Shown piece by piece: positions 37,142 through 49,700 of a DNA stretch of 64,000 bases (position 1 is its first letter; each line of letters opens with the position of its first letter). The DNA comes from Asterochloris sp. CNOR1 (Eukaryota > Chlorophyta > Trebouxiophyceae > Trebouxiales > Trebouxiaceae). The DNA lies in contig OZ017746.1 of NCBI GenBank assembly GCA_963969365.1, positions 992,001 to 1,056,000 of the forward strand. The letters are read 5' to 3'. A program made the position numbers and the translations under genes. The notes below the pieces were generated by a model. That model was given only the letters and a program-made list of their open reading frames with translations, had not been told where the DNA came from and did not search any database.

Positions 37142-39298
37142 TCACTGCGAGCCTGCCAAGTGCACAGGCAGTGCAGAGCGCGCGCCAGACACCCCTGGGA
37201 TGTTCACTGAGAACAGGGCGCCCCAGTGCTCAGAGGCCTCCTCCCCAGCCTCGAGGTGCCTGCCTTCATGTCTGCTGGTGACATACAGGGTCTTGAGCCC
37301 AGGGCCGCCGAAGGTGCACGAGGTCACCCGCTTGACTGGCAGCTTGATGCGCCGCACTTCCTTCCCCTGGGCCGGATCATAGCAGACAATTGCCCCGCCC
37401 TCCCCAAGCGCTACCCAGAGGTTGCCGTCCTTGTCAATGGTCATGCCGTCTGGGATGCCCTCCTCGGCAGGGACCTTGATGATCTGCACAGGCGGCGGGG
37501 CCATCGACGCTTGACAGCTGTGCCAGTGAGGCTGGCACAGAGGCGCTGTGCCATGAGCTGCAGGTGCCCAAAAATTGCATAGCCAGACAAGGGACTCCAT
37601 TTGCACAGGAGGAAGGTTGACACGCAATAATTGCAGCCCCAGATATACAGCAGGAGAAGGCTTCTGCAGGCTTCATCAGCAGCCAGTGAAGCTCCAGCTC
37701 CTGTGGCATGGAGATGGCAGTGCTCTTGGCCAACAAATGCATGCAACCACTTCCTGGCATTCGTCAGAGACTCTGGACTGCAATCTGCACAGCACCAACC
37801 CAGCTGTCACAAGTCATGCATCCTGACCACCATGATTGCATGTGCCCACCTCCTTGGCGTCATGCAGATGGCCATCAGGTGTGCGCACAGGCACACCGTT
37901 CTCATCTGCAGGGTAGGAGCGGATGACGCCGTCTGCAGTGTCCACAAGGTAGAACAGGCCTTTATCCATGTCCCAGTCCATTCCATTTGGACAGCACACC
38001 TACACAAGTCAGTGCATCAGCTGTGGAGCGGGGATGGACCACGATGCTGGCCACACACGGCACGCAAGAAGCCATGCGGAGGAGCATGCTTCAGTCTGGC
38101 AGCAGGCAAAGCATCTTAAGCAATCCCTTGGGGACCTGCCTAGCCGGCAGGGAAGAGCAGCATCCTAGCTGACGCATGTTCGAGCCACATCCCAGGAGAC
38201 TACCCCAGCTAGCAGGACAGCTGCTGCATGCACGCTGATGCATCTCCCAGCACATTTCAGGGGGTTGCCTGGCAGTGATAGGCAGCAGCAGTAGTGTGCC
38301 GCCGCCAGGACAGCCTGGGGCTGCCCACGCAGCAGATGCGTACCTCAGCTGGGCCGACAATGGTCACCAGCCCAAAGCTGCTGCCACCCCGCAAGTCCAA
38401 GGCAAAAACCTTGCCGGGCTGCCCGCCCCTCCAGTCCCTGTGAAGGCGCCCAACAATGAACACCCCCTGTGGGGTGGCCTTGCCGTCGTTGAAACGGGTG
38501 CCCTCAGCATTGTCATCTGCAGGAGTGCAGGAGCGGGTTCTGTTGCGTGAGGCACTCCAGGGTGCAGCAGGGGCAGCAGGGCACAGTGCGGGTGGGAATT
38601 TGGGTCTGCTTGTGCAGCATGTAGGAAGTGCAGGCAAGGACACAGCCTGCTGCAGCAGGCAGTCACCATCTGTGGGTGCATACACAAGGCAGCAGGAATA
38701 CGTCTCGGCTGCGCGCACCTGTGCCAACAAATGCCAGGATCCTGCCAGTCTTGCGCTCATTTACGTACACCTCCACCACATTGCTGCCCAGCGCTGCCAC
38801 CAGCATGTTGGGGTCTGTTGTGACAGCCACACAGCCGACTGTGGACTGCAGGCAGCAGGTGGCAAGACTTTTGTGATTCATTGCACAGGCTGGCATTGCT
38901 GAAGTGTTAGGCAGCACACAGAGCTGCCTAAGAAGCACAGAGCATGCTGCACAGCCAGCGCAGTTTGTTGCAAAGATCAGCATAGAATTGGCATGTCAGG
39001 AAAGCCGCAGGCATGCAAGACCTGGAAGCAAAGCCTCTCCCCTGCACGCATTATGTACGTGCAGCAGGCTGGTCCTGCTAGACCTGCTACATGGCAGCTG
39101 AGTTGCAGCCCCTTGATAACTCACTGGGGTGCTGATGGTGAAGTGCTTGTCTGCTCCCTGGGCACTGGGGGTGTATACATGGATCTGCTGCTTGTTGATG
39201 TCCACAAAGTATAGCCTGCCTGTACGTTCATCCCAGACAGGGCCCTCTCCAAGGTCCGTCTGGCTGTCCAACACCAGATTGACCTGAGGCTCTGCCAT
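37142..39298 (-). CDS. RGN: SMP-30/regucalcin-like lactonase
   Basis: Six-bladed beta-propeller of the SMP-30/gluconolactonase family, which hydrolyses aldonolactones using one divalent metal. The ATG at 39298 opens MAEPQVNLVLDSQTDLGEGP. The metal and substrate residues of the family are all visible: Glu in LGEGPVW, Asn in EGTRFNDGKATPQG, Asn in PNGMDWDMDKG and Asp in IPDGMTIDKDG. Other blades: GRLYFVDINKQQIHVY, VTTDPNMLVAALGSNVVEVY, GVIRSYPADENGVPV and CTFGGPGLKTLYVTS. The last exon runs on past the usual end (EHWGALFSVNIPGVSG) and stops at 37142. About five exons with GT-AG introns are visible. It lies directly upstream of the sorbitol dehydrogenase gene on the same strand. A role in ascorbate or sugar-acid metabolism is plausible but unproven. 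Confidence 0.92.
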
Positions 39299-40126
39299 GC
39301 CCTGCGCAACTCAGATGGATGCCTGCAGACAGCAGACAAGCAGATCACAGGTACCGCAGGCGTCCCATCCCTGCAGCAGGCCATGAGCAGAACCTTGGCT
39401 GATAGCTGCTCTGCTGCTTCTTGTTCGCCCGCCCAAGCAATGACGGGCCAAATGCTTTTAGCTCGACGGCTCTGATCAGCAGCTGGCAGTGAAGGGCTGT
39501 CCTCCTCGTCAATGCACGGAAGAGCGCCCCCCAATGAGCCCTATGCCCTGTCTGACTGCTACCAGCTTGGCACACCCCACCATCGTGCGTGCCTCTCCAG
39601 GCCATCAGGAGGCTGGGACGCAGCTCTGGCCACCACGGCAACTTTGAGATGTGTATCCTGAATGCTGCCCTGGCAGCATGCTCACCTGGATGGCAGGGTG
39701 GTGGAGGATACACAAGCTTCGAGGTACAAGAGTTCTGGCTGATCTCAGCTCGAAATTTCCTGATTCTGAACTAGGCCTATGTTTTGTTGACCTGCCACAT
39801 ACATCTCTCCTGCATGACCTCACACGCCACCTCAAGCAGGTCAGACTTGGCAGACGTCTTGTCCCCAGCACATTCACCGCTAGAACAAGAACTTTTTGTG
39901 TTACAACCTATTGATTGTCATTCTCTGAGGGTCTGAACTGATCTGCCATGTTGCGATGCATGGGTGTGGTCAGTGTCAACGTCGCAGGGCTGTGGTTGTC
40001 ACCGCCTCGTGCCTGATCCGGTCGCTCCTGCAGAAAGGCTGAGGCAGACCTCAGCATCTGCGGCAATTGCTTTGAATGGCCAGACAACAAAATCCTGCTG
40101 AAATGGCCCAGGCCAGGCTGCACAGG
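39299..40126. other. Intergenic region, no gene seen
   Basis: This gap between two minus-strand genes holds the promoter of the lactonase and the 3' UTR of the transporter. Several short open frames overlap without splice support or family resemblance. Confidence 0.45.
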
Positions 40127-42850
40127 TCAGGCCAGGCCCATGCAGCTCACTTGCACCCGAAGCATGCCTGGCCGACTCAAGTCGCCATCTGATGGGTGCC
40201 GGTCGAGGGAGCTCAGCTTGGGGTTAGGCTTGATCTCGCCTACAGCCATCTTGCGGTACTTGTGGTAATTGAAATAGGCCACACCCATGATCAGAATGGC
40301 AAGGCCGCCAGCATTGATCAGATAAAAGTCCTCCCCCAGGAAGATCACAGCTGCCATGACTGCAGGGTAGCAGGGATGAGGTCAGGCAGATCAAGCCGCT
40401 TCTCATGCCTGGGGTATCGTGACATCTTGCTGCAAGGATCAGCTCGGCTTGCTGCTGCTCACAAGCCACAGTGAAAGCTGGAAGGCAACAGTGTGCATGT
40501 CATTGGGTGCCAGCAGGTGCTGCCGCAAGGCGCAGCCCAGCCTCATGCTGCCCTGAAAGCTGGTCAGCACGCCTGCACAGCACAAGTGGGTCTACTGCCA
40601 TGAACTGCTGCTACGGGTGACAGCCAAGCATCCTCTCAGCATGCAGCAACGAGGGCTGGACAGCATGGCAAAGTGCAGCTCACCTGCTGCAATGGGTGGT
40701 ACCGCAAGGCCCAGCCCAGCCAGATGCTGCTTCCAACAGGGCAGCGAGGGCAGCTGGACCACTTGACAGTGCAGCATAGCTCAACCAGATTGCGAGCACA
40801 CCTGTGACAATTTCCTTGAAGGTGCCAGCCACCATGAAAGTGAGAGCTGAGGTCTCCTGGATGACTGTGAACTCCACCCACACCATCATGAAACCCAGGC
40901 AGCCGCCAAAAGCCAGGATCAGCGTGGTCAGGCCCGCATGAGAAAGCGATGCAAAGTAGGGGCTGCCAGGAAAGACAGCCCAGAGCCGCTCCACCACAAG
41001 AGATATGGACAGAAGAGTGGCTGCCATGACTGCAAGCAAGCAGACTTGCATGAGAAGGGGACTGAGAATAGCATGACACAGTGCACAACTTGCAGCAGAC
41101 ATAGCAATGTGTTTCCAGCAGGACGCAGAGGGAGTTCTCCCACCTACAACATGCTTGCTCAACACCAGCATTTGTAACACAGCACAACGAAGCCCGCAGA
41201 TGCAGCCGAGTCTGCAATGTCATGCAGACAAGACCTGCCAGATGGGCAGCAGCTGTGCCCTGAGTACTCAGTCCACTGAGTAAGACAGCAGCATGCTGCA
41301 GCTGTGCTCAGAGAACTCCAGCCACTGGCAGCCATGGCCTTTGCAGCTGGGCTCAAGAAGAGTGACATGCTCACCTGGCGTCAGGTGCAGCAAGATCTCA
41401 ATGGGGCCGCCAGAGGCTCCGTGCCCTGACGCTCCAGGCTTGCCCTGAAGCAGGACTTGGGTGATGGTCCAGCGCAGCCCTGACAGCATGGAGGCGCTCA
41501 TGACCAGCACAAACCCCGTCAGGTCAAAGGCTGTCTCCCCGTATACCAGCAGCACGAGGCCACAGGAGATGATGGCCACCACACCAGCCAGGTGCCAGCT
41601 GGGCCTGCAGGGCAGGAGGTGGTTGGCTGCTTGGGCATGCAGCTGAGCCCAACGGCTTACACAGGAGTGAGAGTGGCAGCTGCCAGGCTGCACGTTTGTT
41701 GAGTTCAAGCCAAGCAAGAGTAAAAACTGTGCAGGCAGGTGCAGCTGGGGCCATGTGATCACCCGCTTCTGCTGCTGTGTAGATGTGCAGGCAAGTATCT
41801 ATGTATGCACAAGCGCTGCTCAGCGCCTCACTTTTCGATTTTCCATATGAAGGCGAAGCACAGGAGGAAGACGGGGACTGTGGACTTGCACATGGTGTAA
41901 AAGCTGAGCGTGATCAGCGAGAGAGAGAAGTTGCTGAGCCCAATGTCTAGCCCCGTTGACACGCCATTGGGCAACACTGCAGACAGGGCACAGCATCGGC
42001 AGCATAGGAGTTGCTGCATTTGCATCCTGGGTCGCCTCAGCAGAGCTGCACGACATCAGTCGGCCAGGCTGGCCCGCTCAGTGGGCAAGCACGCCCAATG
42101 GCAAGCAAATATGTGTGAAGCTGGCAGGCCTCTGCTGCATGCCAGATGGAGGCGCAGAGAGGCAGGCAGGAGAACGCTTGACTGAGAGCCCGCACCTTCA
42201 CGTACATACTGCTTCCACTCCAATACCTGAGCTGCAGCGCTCCGCCGTGCAAGGCCAGTCCGCAGCACCAGCCTTGCCAGCACATTTTGCAGCAGGAACT
42301 GGGTTCCTGTCATGAACAAAGGCGCTGCAGCAGAAAGCATCAAACCTGTCACACCTGGTCTGCCCAGATGCTCAACTGCCATCAGCACGCAGGACGTGGT
42401 GTGCGACAGCTGCAGCCTCACCTGGGAATGCACCCTTCCCAAACAAACCATGCCCTCGCCCAACCAATTGCCTGTTCCACAGGCTGAGACATGTGCTAAA
42501 CAAGTACCTGCATGAAGCGCTCGCTGAGCGATGATGGGGAAGCACTGCACTGTCCCAAGGGATGCTCACCAAGTGAGGATCAACATGATGTTCTTAAGGG
42601 CTGTCCGAGCAACTGCACTTTGCATGAAGCTGGGAGTAGAGAAGACATGAGGGAACCGGGAAGACTTGCCACCATCCAGATTGGTGGAGTTGGGACGGCT
42701 GTGCCTGCCATGGCATATGAGTTTTCAATTCCAGCCAAGGCCTGGTCAACAGGGCTCAAGGCATGCTGCAGGGCATCCAAAGCCTCACCTGTCAATGATG
42801 GGCTGCAACTCAATGTCATCGCTGGCATGCTTGGCCAGCCCCAAAGACAT
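40127..42850 (-). CDS. SLC35C2/TPT-type nucleotide-sugar or metabolite transporter
   Basis: Ten-helix member of the drug/metabolite transporter superfamily, TPT branch, probably in Golgi or ER. The ATG at 42850 opens [20 protein letters not shown]. The following exons are [75 protein letters not shown] and [19 protein letters not shown]. Then come [77 protein letters not shown] and [19 protein letters not shown]. The hydrophilic tail ([20 protein letters not shown]) is cytosolic in relatives. The order and the [11 protein letters not shown] motif fit SLC35C2 best. The substrate is unknown. Introns near 40440-40800 and 41240-41390 hold local direct repeats (CCGCAAGG phrase at 40523 and 40702). 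Confidence 0.88.
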
Positions 42851-43765
42851 CAGCAGCACAGCAGCTGCTGCGGCAGGCAGTTTGTCACAGCAAGCTCATA
42901 GGCCTGTCTGCCCCTTTGCCGCAGACAGGGGTCTGATGGGCTACCAGCCCAGAGCAGCAAACGATGTTGGTGGCCGCACCATGCGCAGCTGTGTGGGCGT
43001 TTTGATTAGTGCTTGAAGAGCGGGCTGTGATGAGATCGATGGCAGCGCTCAGTTGCTAATCTTTACAGGTGCGAAGTCAGTGCACAAGCTGTGCCACCTT
43101 GGCCAGGCTGGATCGGTCACTGTGAGTGAAGAGGCACACAGGTCAAAATGAGCCCACTGCTGCTGCCACTTTTGATCGCGGCTGACATCTCAACCCACTC
43201 ACAGCTTGCTTCCCAGGCAGCTGCGACATGCTTGGATGCTGTGACAAATGCTATCTGAACCCAAGTCTGATGGGGCAGGTGGCACTCAACATGTGGCTGC
43301 TCATGTCAAGGCAGCTCTCAAAATAAGGCATGACATCCGCACTTCCTGTGTCCTGAAGCTGCGCGAGCAGCCTGTCTCTGGCTCAGGATGGTGCAGGGCT
43401 GCAGCTCAGGGCAGAAGAGCCTGCGCCTGATGCATGCTGCAGACTGCAAAGCTTACTGGTGTTTGAAGTCACCAGTGTGCTGCTTCAAAGACATGACTGG
43501 GAAGATCTGCTGGCCAGCATGCATGGGGCAGGGGGGCAGGGGGGCAAGCCTGCAGTTGGATGTAACGTCAACATACTGATCACTGGCTGGCACCGCTTTA
43601 AAGACACCGTCCCAGCGGCGTGTCTCCCACTGCCAGGCTTCAATTGCGTCAGAGGAAATTTTAGGGTTAGGGCATTCTATTCCTCCCCTCCAGCGAGGGC
43701 AGCCCAGATTGAAGTCTACAACCAGAATTGTGAAGGAACCTGGGCACTATGTTCCTTGGAAATAA
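42851..43765. other. Divergent upstream region with G-rich tract
   Basis: This lies between the transporter start and the start of the plus-strand locus at 43766. No gene is supported. At 43525-43544 the sequence is GGGG-CA-GGGGGG-CA-GGGGGG, a possible G-quadruplex about 220 bp before the plus-strand start. Confidence 0.5.
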
Positions 43766-46700
43766 ATGCGGAGTAGCGACCTGCAGTGTGTGTCAGAAGC
43801 GGAGGAATCCTCATCTCACATCACTCGACTTGACGATGCCTGGGAAAGGCTCCAGGTGAGCTGAGCGTGACACATCAATCTTCACCACTCCCCCAAGGAG
43901 GTGCATGCCTGAAGAGATGCTGGTGCCATTGCAGATGGACCAGCTGTGAGGATCAGGTACTGGTAGGAGTCATTCTGGGGCTGGAGGGGCGCACAAGCTG
44001 GGAACGGGTGAGTTGCCCCCAGCTTCATGCCTTCTGGGATGGACATCCCCTGCCTCTTGTGCTGCAGCTGCTGCCTTCAAAATTGCCTCTGCCCCCTTCA
44101 GAAGCACCAGAGCACCTCCTAGGCCGCAAACCAGCCCCTGTGATGCACACACAGGTGAATGCAGCCTGCGAGGCTCAGGGGCTCCTGCGGCACTTGACCG
44201 CCCCACAGGCCTACTCTCATAAGGTCAACCGGGACTTGGCTCTCAAGACGCACTGGGAGACTGTGGGCCGCTCGGTGGGTCTCCAGATACACTTCCAATG
44301 CATGTGAGGTTTTACTAGTCCATTGACTAAGCATCCTGCTCGCCACACGCCCTGGATAGATTCTGCCAGGACTGCCTAGGCCGTGCCTTGGCACTGCTCT
44401 GCACAGACCTGTATACAGCTGACTGATTTTCATGAACCATCTGCCCTGGCATGGCGGAGGGTTCCCTCAGGGGCATGAAGATGACTACTCTGCAGATACA
44501 TGCCAGGGAGGCACGGGCAGCGAGATTGCAGGAGCGGGCAGGCCAGCAGGGCTCTCCTGGTCACACAGCGGCTGCACCCAGCCCTGAGGTGTGCCTCTGT
44601 GATCTAAGCTTGCGGCGGTCAGCATCCCAAAGCACAGCAGTATGGCAGTCCCGTGCTTGCCTGTTCTGGTGTAAAGGGCATTCAACCCCTGCTTGCTGAC
44701 CGGGCGTCATGCCCTTTTGGGATCCAAGGGGCATTGAAATTCAAAACAATCGAACTTCAATACACAAGGGCCCCTTTCATACCCCATGGATCTGTCTCCT
44801 GCTTACTTTCAGGTGAGGGGCGCGAATTACAGGCCCAGCCCGGAGGTGATGGCGGGCGGCAACAACTTGCTGCAGCAGGTCAGATCGTGGGGCCAGACCC
44901 ATCCTCATCTGGGCCTGCCTCTGGCGTTTGTCTGCTGCTGGGAACTTGCCAAAAAGAACTACCCCGGTAGCTGCCTGTCTCCTCAGCACATGACTATGTA
45001 TGCGCAGCCAAGCGTCAGTGGCCGAGGAGGCACCAGATGGCCATGAGAGGTGCTGCAGCCTCTCTAGAAGCTGGATCTGGATGACGTGCAGAGCTGGCAG
45101 GTGGGCACTAAAACCCACGCTTGCTGCTGCTGCAGGATTGGAGGCACCACATCCCCCCAGCCAGTACTGGCAGGTCCTACAACCTGACCACGCTGCCCAG
45201 TTCCATGTTGCAGCAGGCAGACCAGCCCCTATCTGTGCCTGGCCATGCCATTGCTGTGTGCCAGCCTCTGCACCAGCTGCAGGAATGGCTGCCTGCACAA
45301 GCAGCAGGAGGTGGGTCCTTGGCGCTCCACAATTCTGGGTTTTCTGGCAGCCTCGTTGCTCTGACTGCCAGCTCTGATTTTCTGCTCTACACTTGTTAAG
45401 AGTCACATTGGTGCGAATGCTCAGTCCTTGCAGGCGTGATGATCTGGTTTGTGCTGGTGCACTGCAGGGTATGCAGGTATTTCTGCTGGCGCCCATCTTA
45501 ATATCAATATCATGCGGCAGCCAGCACAGGCTGCACTTCCTGCCTCTGTGGACGACCAGCATGACTTTTTCAAGCGCTCCAGGCTGCCGGTAGGTCTGGC
45601 CTTCATTGTGGTTTGTAGGCTTCTGGCCCTCCCTTTGATAATCACGGTTTTCTTACTTGGATTCTGCCTTGCAGACTGTGAGGTCTGAGATTCCAGGCAG
45701 TGCTAGCGAGACAGATGGCTCATCCCCTGGTACGCTGCAGGAAGTTCAGAGCACTCTGATGTCGAGACTGCGTTTGCAGGCCTGGACCCACTGCTCCTCG
45801 TGCTGCTTTCAAGGCTGCTTGTGCAGTGGCTTCTGGTGTCTGCTGCGGTTTTGCTGGCATCACTGTAGGCCACGCCTTGCCCAAATGTGCCTGAAACTGC
45901 TGTCCAGTGGGCAGCCTGCCCTCGAGGCACACTGCCCAGCCCGCTTGCATTAAAGCAAGAGCTGTTTTGCTCCACATGCAGCGGGCAGCCCCCCTTCAAG
46001 GGACGTGGACATGATGGAGCTGCCTGCCCAACTGCCATCCTCACTGCACTACCAGCGGCTGGACAACCTCATAGACTGGACCTGTGAGGTGCCAGACGCC
46101 GTCATGGCTGCGCTGAACTACCCCGGGGTGGGGCAGCCGAATGCCATGGACCTTGACGTCGCCCTCAAGGCGCAGCAAGGTGCACATGGGCCTGCTTGAA
46201 CCAGGCTGAGTTTGAGGTAGCAGCTGCAGCAGCAGCTGACAGGCAGGAAGAGTGTACAGCTATCACTTGCATCGCATTGTTGGCGCAGCCAGGCTGCCAG
46301 GCAGCTCACTATAAAGCAGGGTGCCCGTGTGTGGTTTGCTGCTTGAGCAGGCATGATGCAAGCAAGCCTGACACTCGCTGCTTGAGCAGGTCTTTTGCAA
46401 GTCTTTCGTCCCAGACAAAGCATGCTCCTCAAGTAGGCCTCCTGCAAGCAGCCCCTCACAGCGACAGCTTACCTTCTTGCAGGCTGGCCGCAGATACTGT
46501 CAGGCCACCTGCCCACAGTGCACTCCCTGGGCTGCCAGCAAGGAGTGTCATGGAAAGCAGGATCCCGCATCTGCATTGGCGGCGGCACAGCTAGCCAGAG
46601 TGCCCACCTGGATCGGCATCTGGGGCAGAAGGCTCGGGGGTTCAGCGCCCACCTGCAGGACACGCTGGGGCAGAAGGGGGCCTTCTACTTTGCCTGCTTG

Positions 46701-49700
46701 GCTGTGGCGCTGCCCCAGGCACTGTCCATGGAGCAGTGCATGACCGCTGTGAAGGATGCGCGGGCCTGCTTTGGGCGCAGCTACGCCGTCAGCGTGCAGG
46801 TGACCTGCCTGCATTTCTCAGGGCCCATGCCAATTCAGGAGGTGATGCGTGTGTGTGTGCCTTGCTTGGAGTGCTGTTGAGCATCAACACATGTTACATT
46901 AGAGCCTGCTTGGGGCGGAGCTGGGCCTTGTCTTCATTGTCTCCAGCGATGAAGTCTGGCCATTCAGCAGCTCTGTTGCTGCAGGCGTGCTGATAAGCCC
47001 TGCATATGCATATATTCAGGTGCCGCTCCTTCGCTCGTATGACTGCATGCCTTGCACATTGTTGTTTCTGTGACATCTGCCATGCATTTGTCTGCCATCA
47101 TATCACATGCAGTGTTTGTGTCAGGTACCGGCATTATTACTATCACTCTCACATCATTTAGGCATAAGCCATTTTGCGCACTGCATGCTGCACAGCTTCC
47201 TGGAGTAGGCTTCCCACCCACTATTCTCATGCTTGCTTTGCTAGCGTCAACTGATGCTTCTGGAGCATGCTTGCTCCCCCTTCTCACACTTCCCCCTCAC
47301 GCTTGGCGCCTTGTCACTTTGGCCATACCCCTTGCCCACAAACCCTTGCCACCTGCAGGCGCAGACGCTGAAGTTCTCCCTGCAGCCTGGCCAGGATGAG
47401 CCTGTCAGCCTGGAGACAATTGCAGAGCCCCCAAAAGTGCTTGCTGCCGTGTGGGCACGGGCAGACCTCATCAAGCTGGTGGTGTCTGCCATGCACACAG
47501 GCAGCAGGGTCCTGGTCCATGTGGAGGGGCTGCACAGGGCCATCCCCTGCAGAGTGGAGGTCAGCTCTGCAACTAGTCTTGCTGCTAACCCCACCAAAGG
47601 CCTGGCTCGAGCAGTGTTCATGGGCGGCCTCACGAGCCAGTATCTAGCCAGCTGCTGGTCATCAATTCATCATCCTCCAGCTGCTGAAAGCCCCTGGCGC
47701 TGTGCTGGAACTGCTCCACAGACATTGCACTGCATGCCACAGGAGAGAGAGAGCCAGCTGCAGCAGCATGCAATGGGCTGACCCACATGAAGCAGCCATG
47801 GAGCCCGCCTGACCCAATGCTGCCACCCTGCCTGCAGCATGTGGTGGCAGGCAGCAAGGCCATCGTCTATGCAAAGCTGCCGGCTGGCTTGCCTGACACC
47901 TCCTGCCTGGTGGAGCTGCTGCACAATGGTTGGTCCAGCCTGCCTCAGCCAGTCTTCACCGACCGGTGAGCATGGATTTGCTAGCAGCAGTGCCTTTGCT
48001 AGTTTGGCGACAAGTACCTTCTGGGGTGCAGCACCGTGTGGGTCATTGTGCTGAGCCTGCAGAATGATGTGCAATGCAAGTTATGTTCAAGTTGCACCTC
48101 CACTCAGTGTTTGTCACTCCGCAGGATGTTGTATGAGCAGGACAGCCCCATTGCTGCCCAGCAGGCTGAGGTCATCAGGCAAGCCCAATAACCATGAACA
48201 TGCTGCTGTGATGCCACCACCTACCCTCTTGTCACACATGCAGAGATGCTCATGTACTTGTGCAGCTCTGCTGCATGGAGGCCTGCCTACCTGCTATCTG
48301 GTCAAGCAGCATTTGCATCGAACAAGTGTGACATTTGGACCATGTTCAAAACCCTTGTGTTCCCTCATGCAGTGCGGTCATGCCCTTGTGTTCCCACTTG
48401 CAGTGTTATTCAGGAGCTCTGTGCAGAGGAACAGCTCAAGCTGAGAAGGAACAAAAAAGAATTTGGAGGGGAGGACATGGAGGTGGCCCTGGTGAGCGCA
48501 AGACTGCAGCTCTTTGGATTGCCTGGCAGCTTTGCAGCTGGTTGCTCAGTCAGTAGGCGCCTCTCTTTGAGACATACTTATTGTGGGTGTAGCGGGTGCA
48601 TGACAGCTGGTGCTCGTTCAGCAAGGACACTGCACAAGGCCTACCCGAAAGAAAGCTGTGCCAGCTGGCGTGCTGGAGCTGGCTGCATTGGTATCCCTTG
48701 CACAGCATGGCTGCAGCATGGCACACAGAGGACAACATCCCTGCATGTGGCCCTGGCTCATGACCCTGACTGCAGACCGCTGTGCCTGCAGAGCCTGCTG
48801 GAGCTCAGCCGCTCCCAGCCCTCGGAGGGCAGCGGCCACAGCCAGGTTGAGGTCTCCCCCCGGCGCCCCATCCGTCCTCGCACGACGCCCCAACCACAGC
48901 ACCCCCAGCTGCAGAGTTCCAACTCCCTGCACGGGGTGACACACCCAGACCACCAGCTGCGCACACCAGGCGGCATCAACGACTGGCCAGCCTGCCCCAT
49001 TCCCCGCTCTGCCTCAGCCCAGCATGCCCCCCCCCGCTCCATCCCTCCTCCCTCAGACAGCGCTCTCCGCCGGCACCCCGCGTGCTGCAAGCGCTCACGC
49101 TCCGACACTCTGGCCTTCAGCCTGCCAGATCACCGCCAGGAGGGCACTGCGGTGCCATCCCCTCATGCTCCAGCGCCACCCCCTGCTGCCAAGCAGGAGG
49201 CTGGGCATGGCAACCCCATGTGGGGCGCAGTGATGCAGCTGCTGCAGACGCAGCTGGATTTTCCGGCGAGGCAGGATGCCTTGGGCGCCTTACTGGGCCT
49301 GCAGGTGTGCCATCATCTGGGATGGATTTAGAGATGAATTCTGAGGTTGAGGCTGTCTTATGGCAGCAAATTGCCAACATTTTGCCTAGACAAGCCCAGC
49401 AGCAGGCTGACTTAAGCTTCAAGGGCAACAAGCAGACCTCTTCACCTCCCAGCATGCACTCGCTTCTGTTGTCTCACTCGCCCCCCTTTCAGACTTGAAG
49501 GCCCCAAGGTAGCACACTGCACATGCTCACAGTGAGCTGTCCCTGATGCAGACAGAAGCGCAACAGGAGACAGCGACCACCACATCGCTGGTGGCTGCCC
49601 TGCAAGCGATGGGCAAGGGTCGGCTGGCAGCTCCCCACCAGCAGCTGCCTGCAATGGCCGCCGTTGACTGTGCAGCTGCCAGGCTGCCTGGGAGCCACCC

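Noticed and set aside
48246-49331. 361-codon plus-strand open frame
   Set aside because: Its middle reads through likely introns with good GT-AG borders. I kept it only as part of the uncertain 43766-50839 locus.
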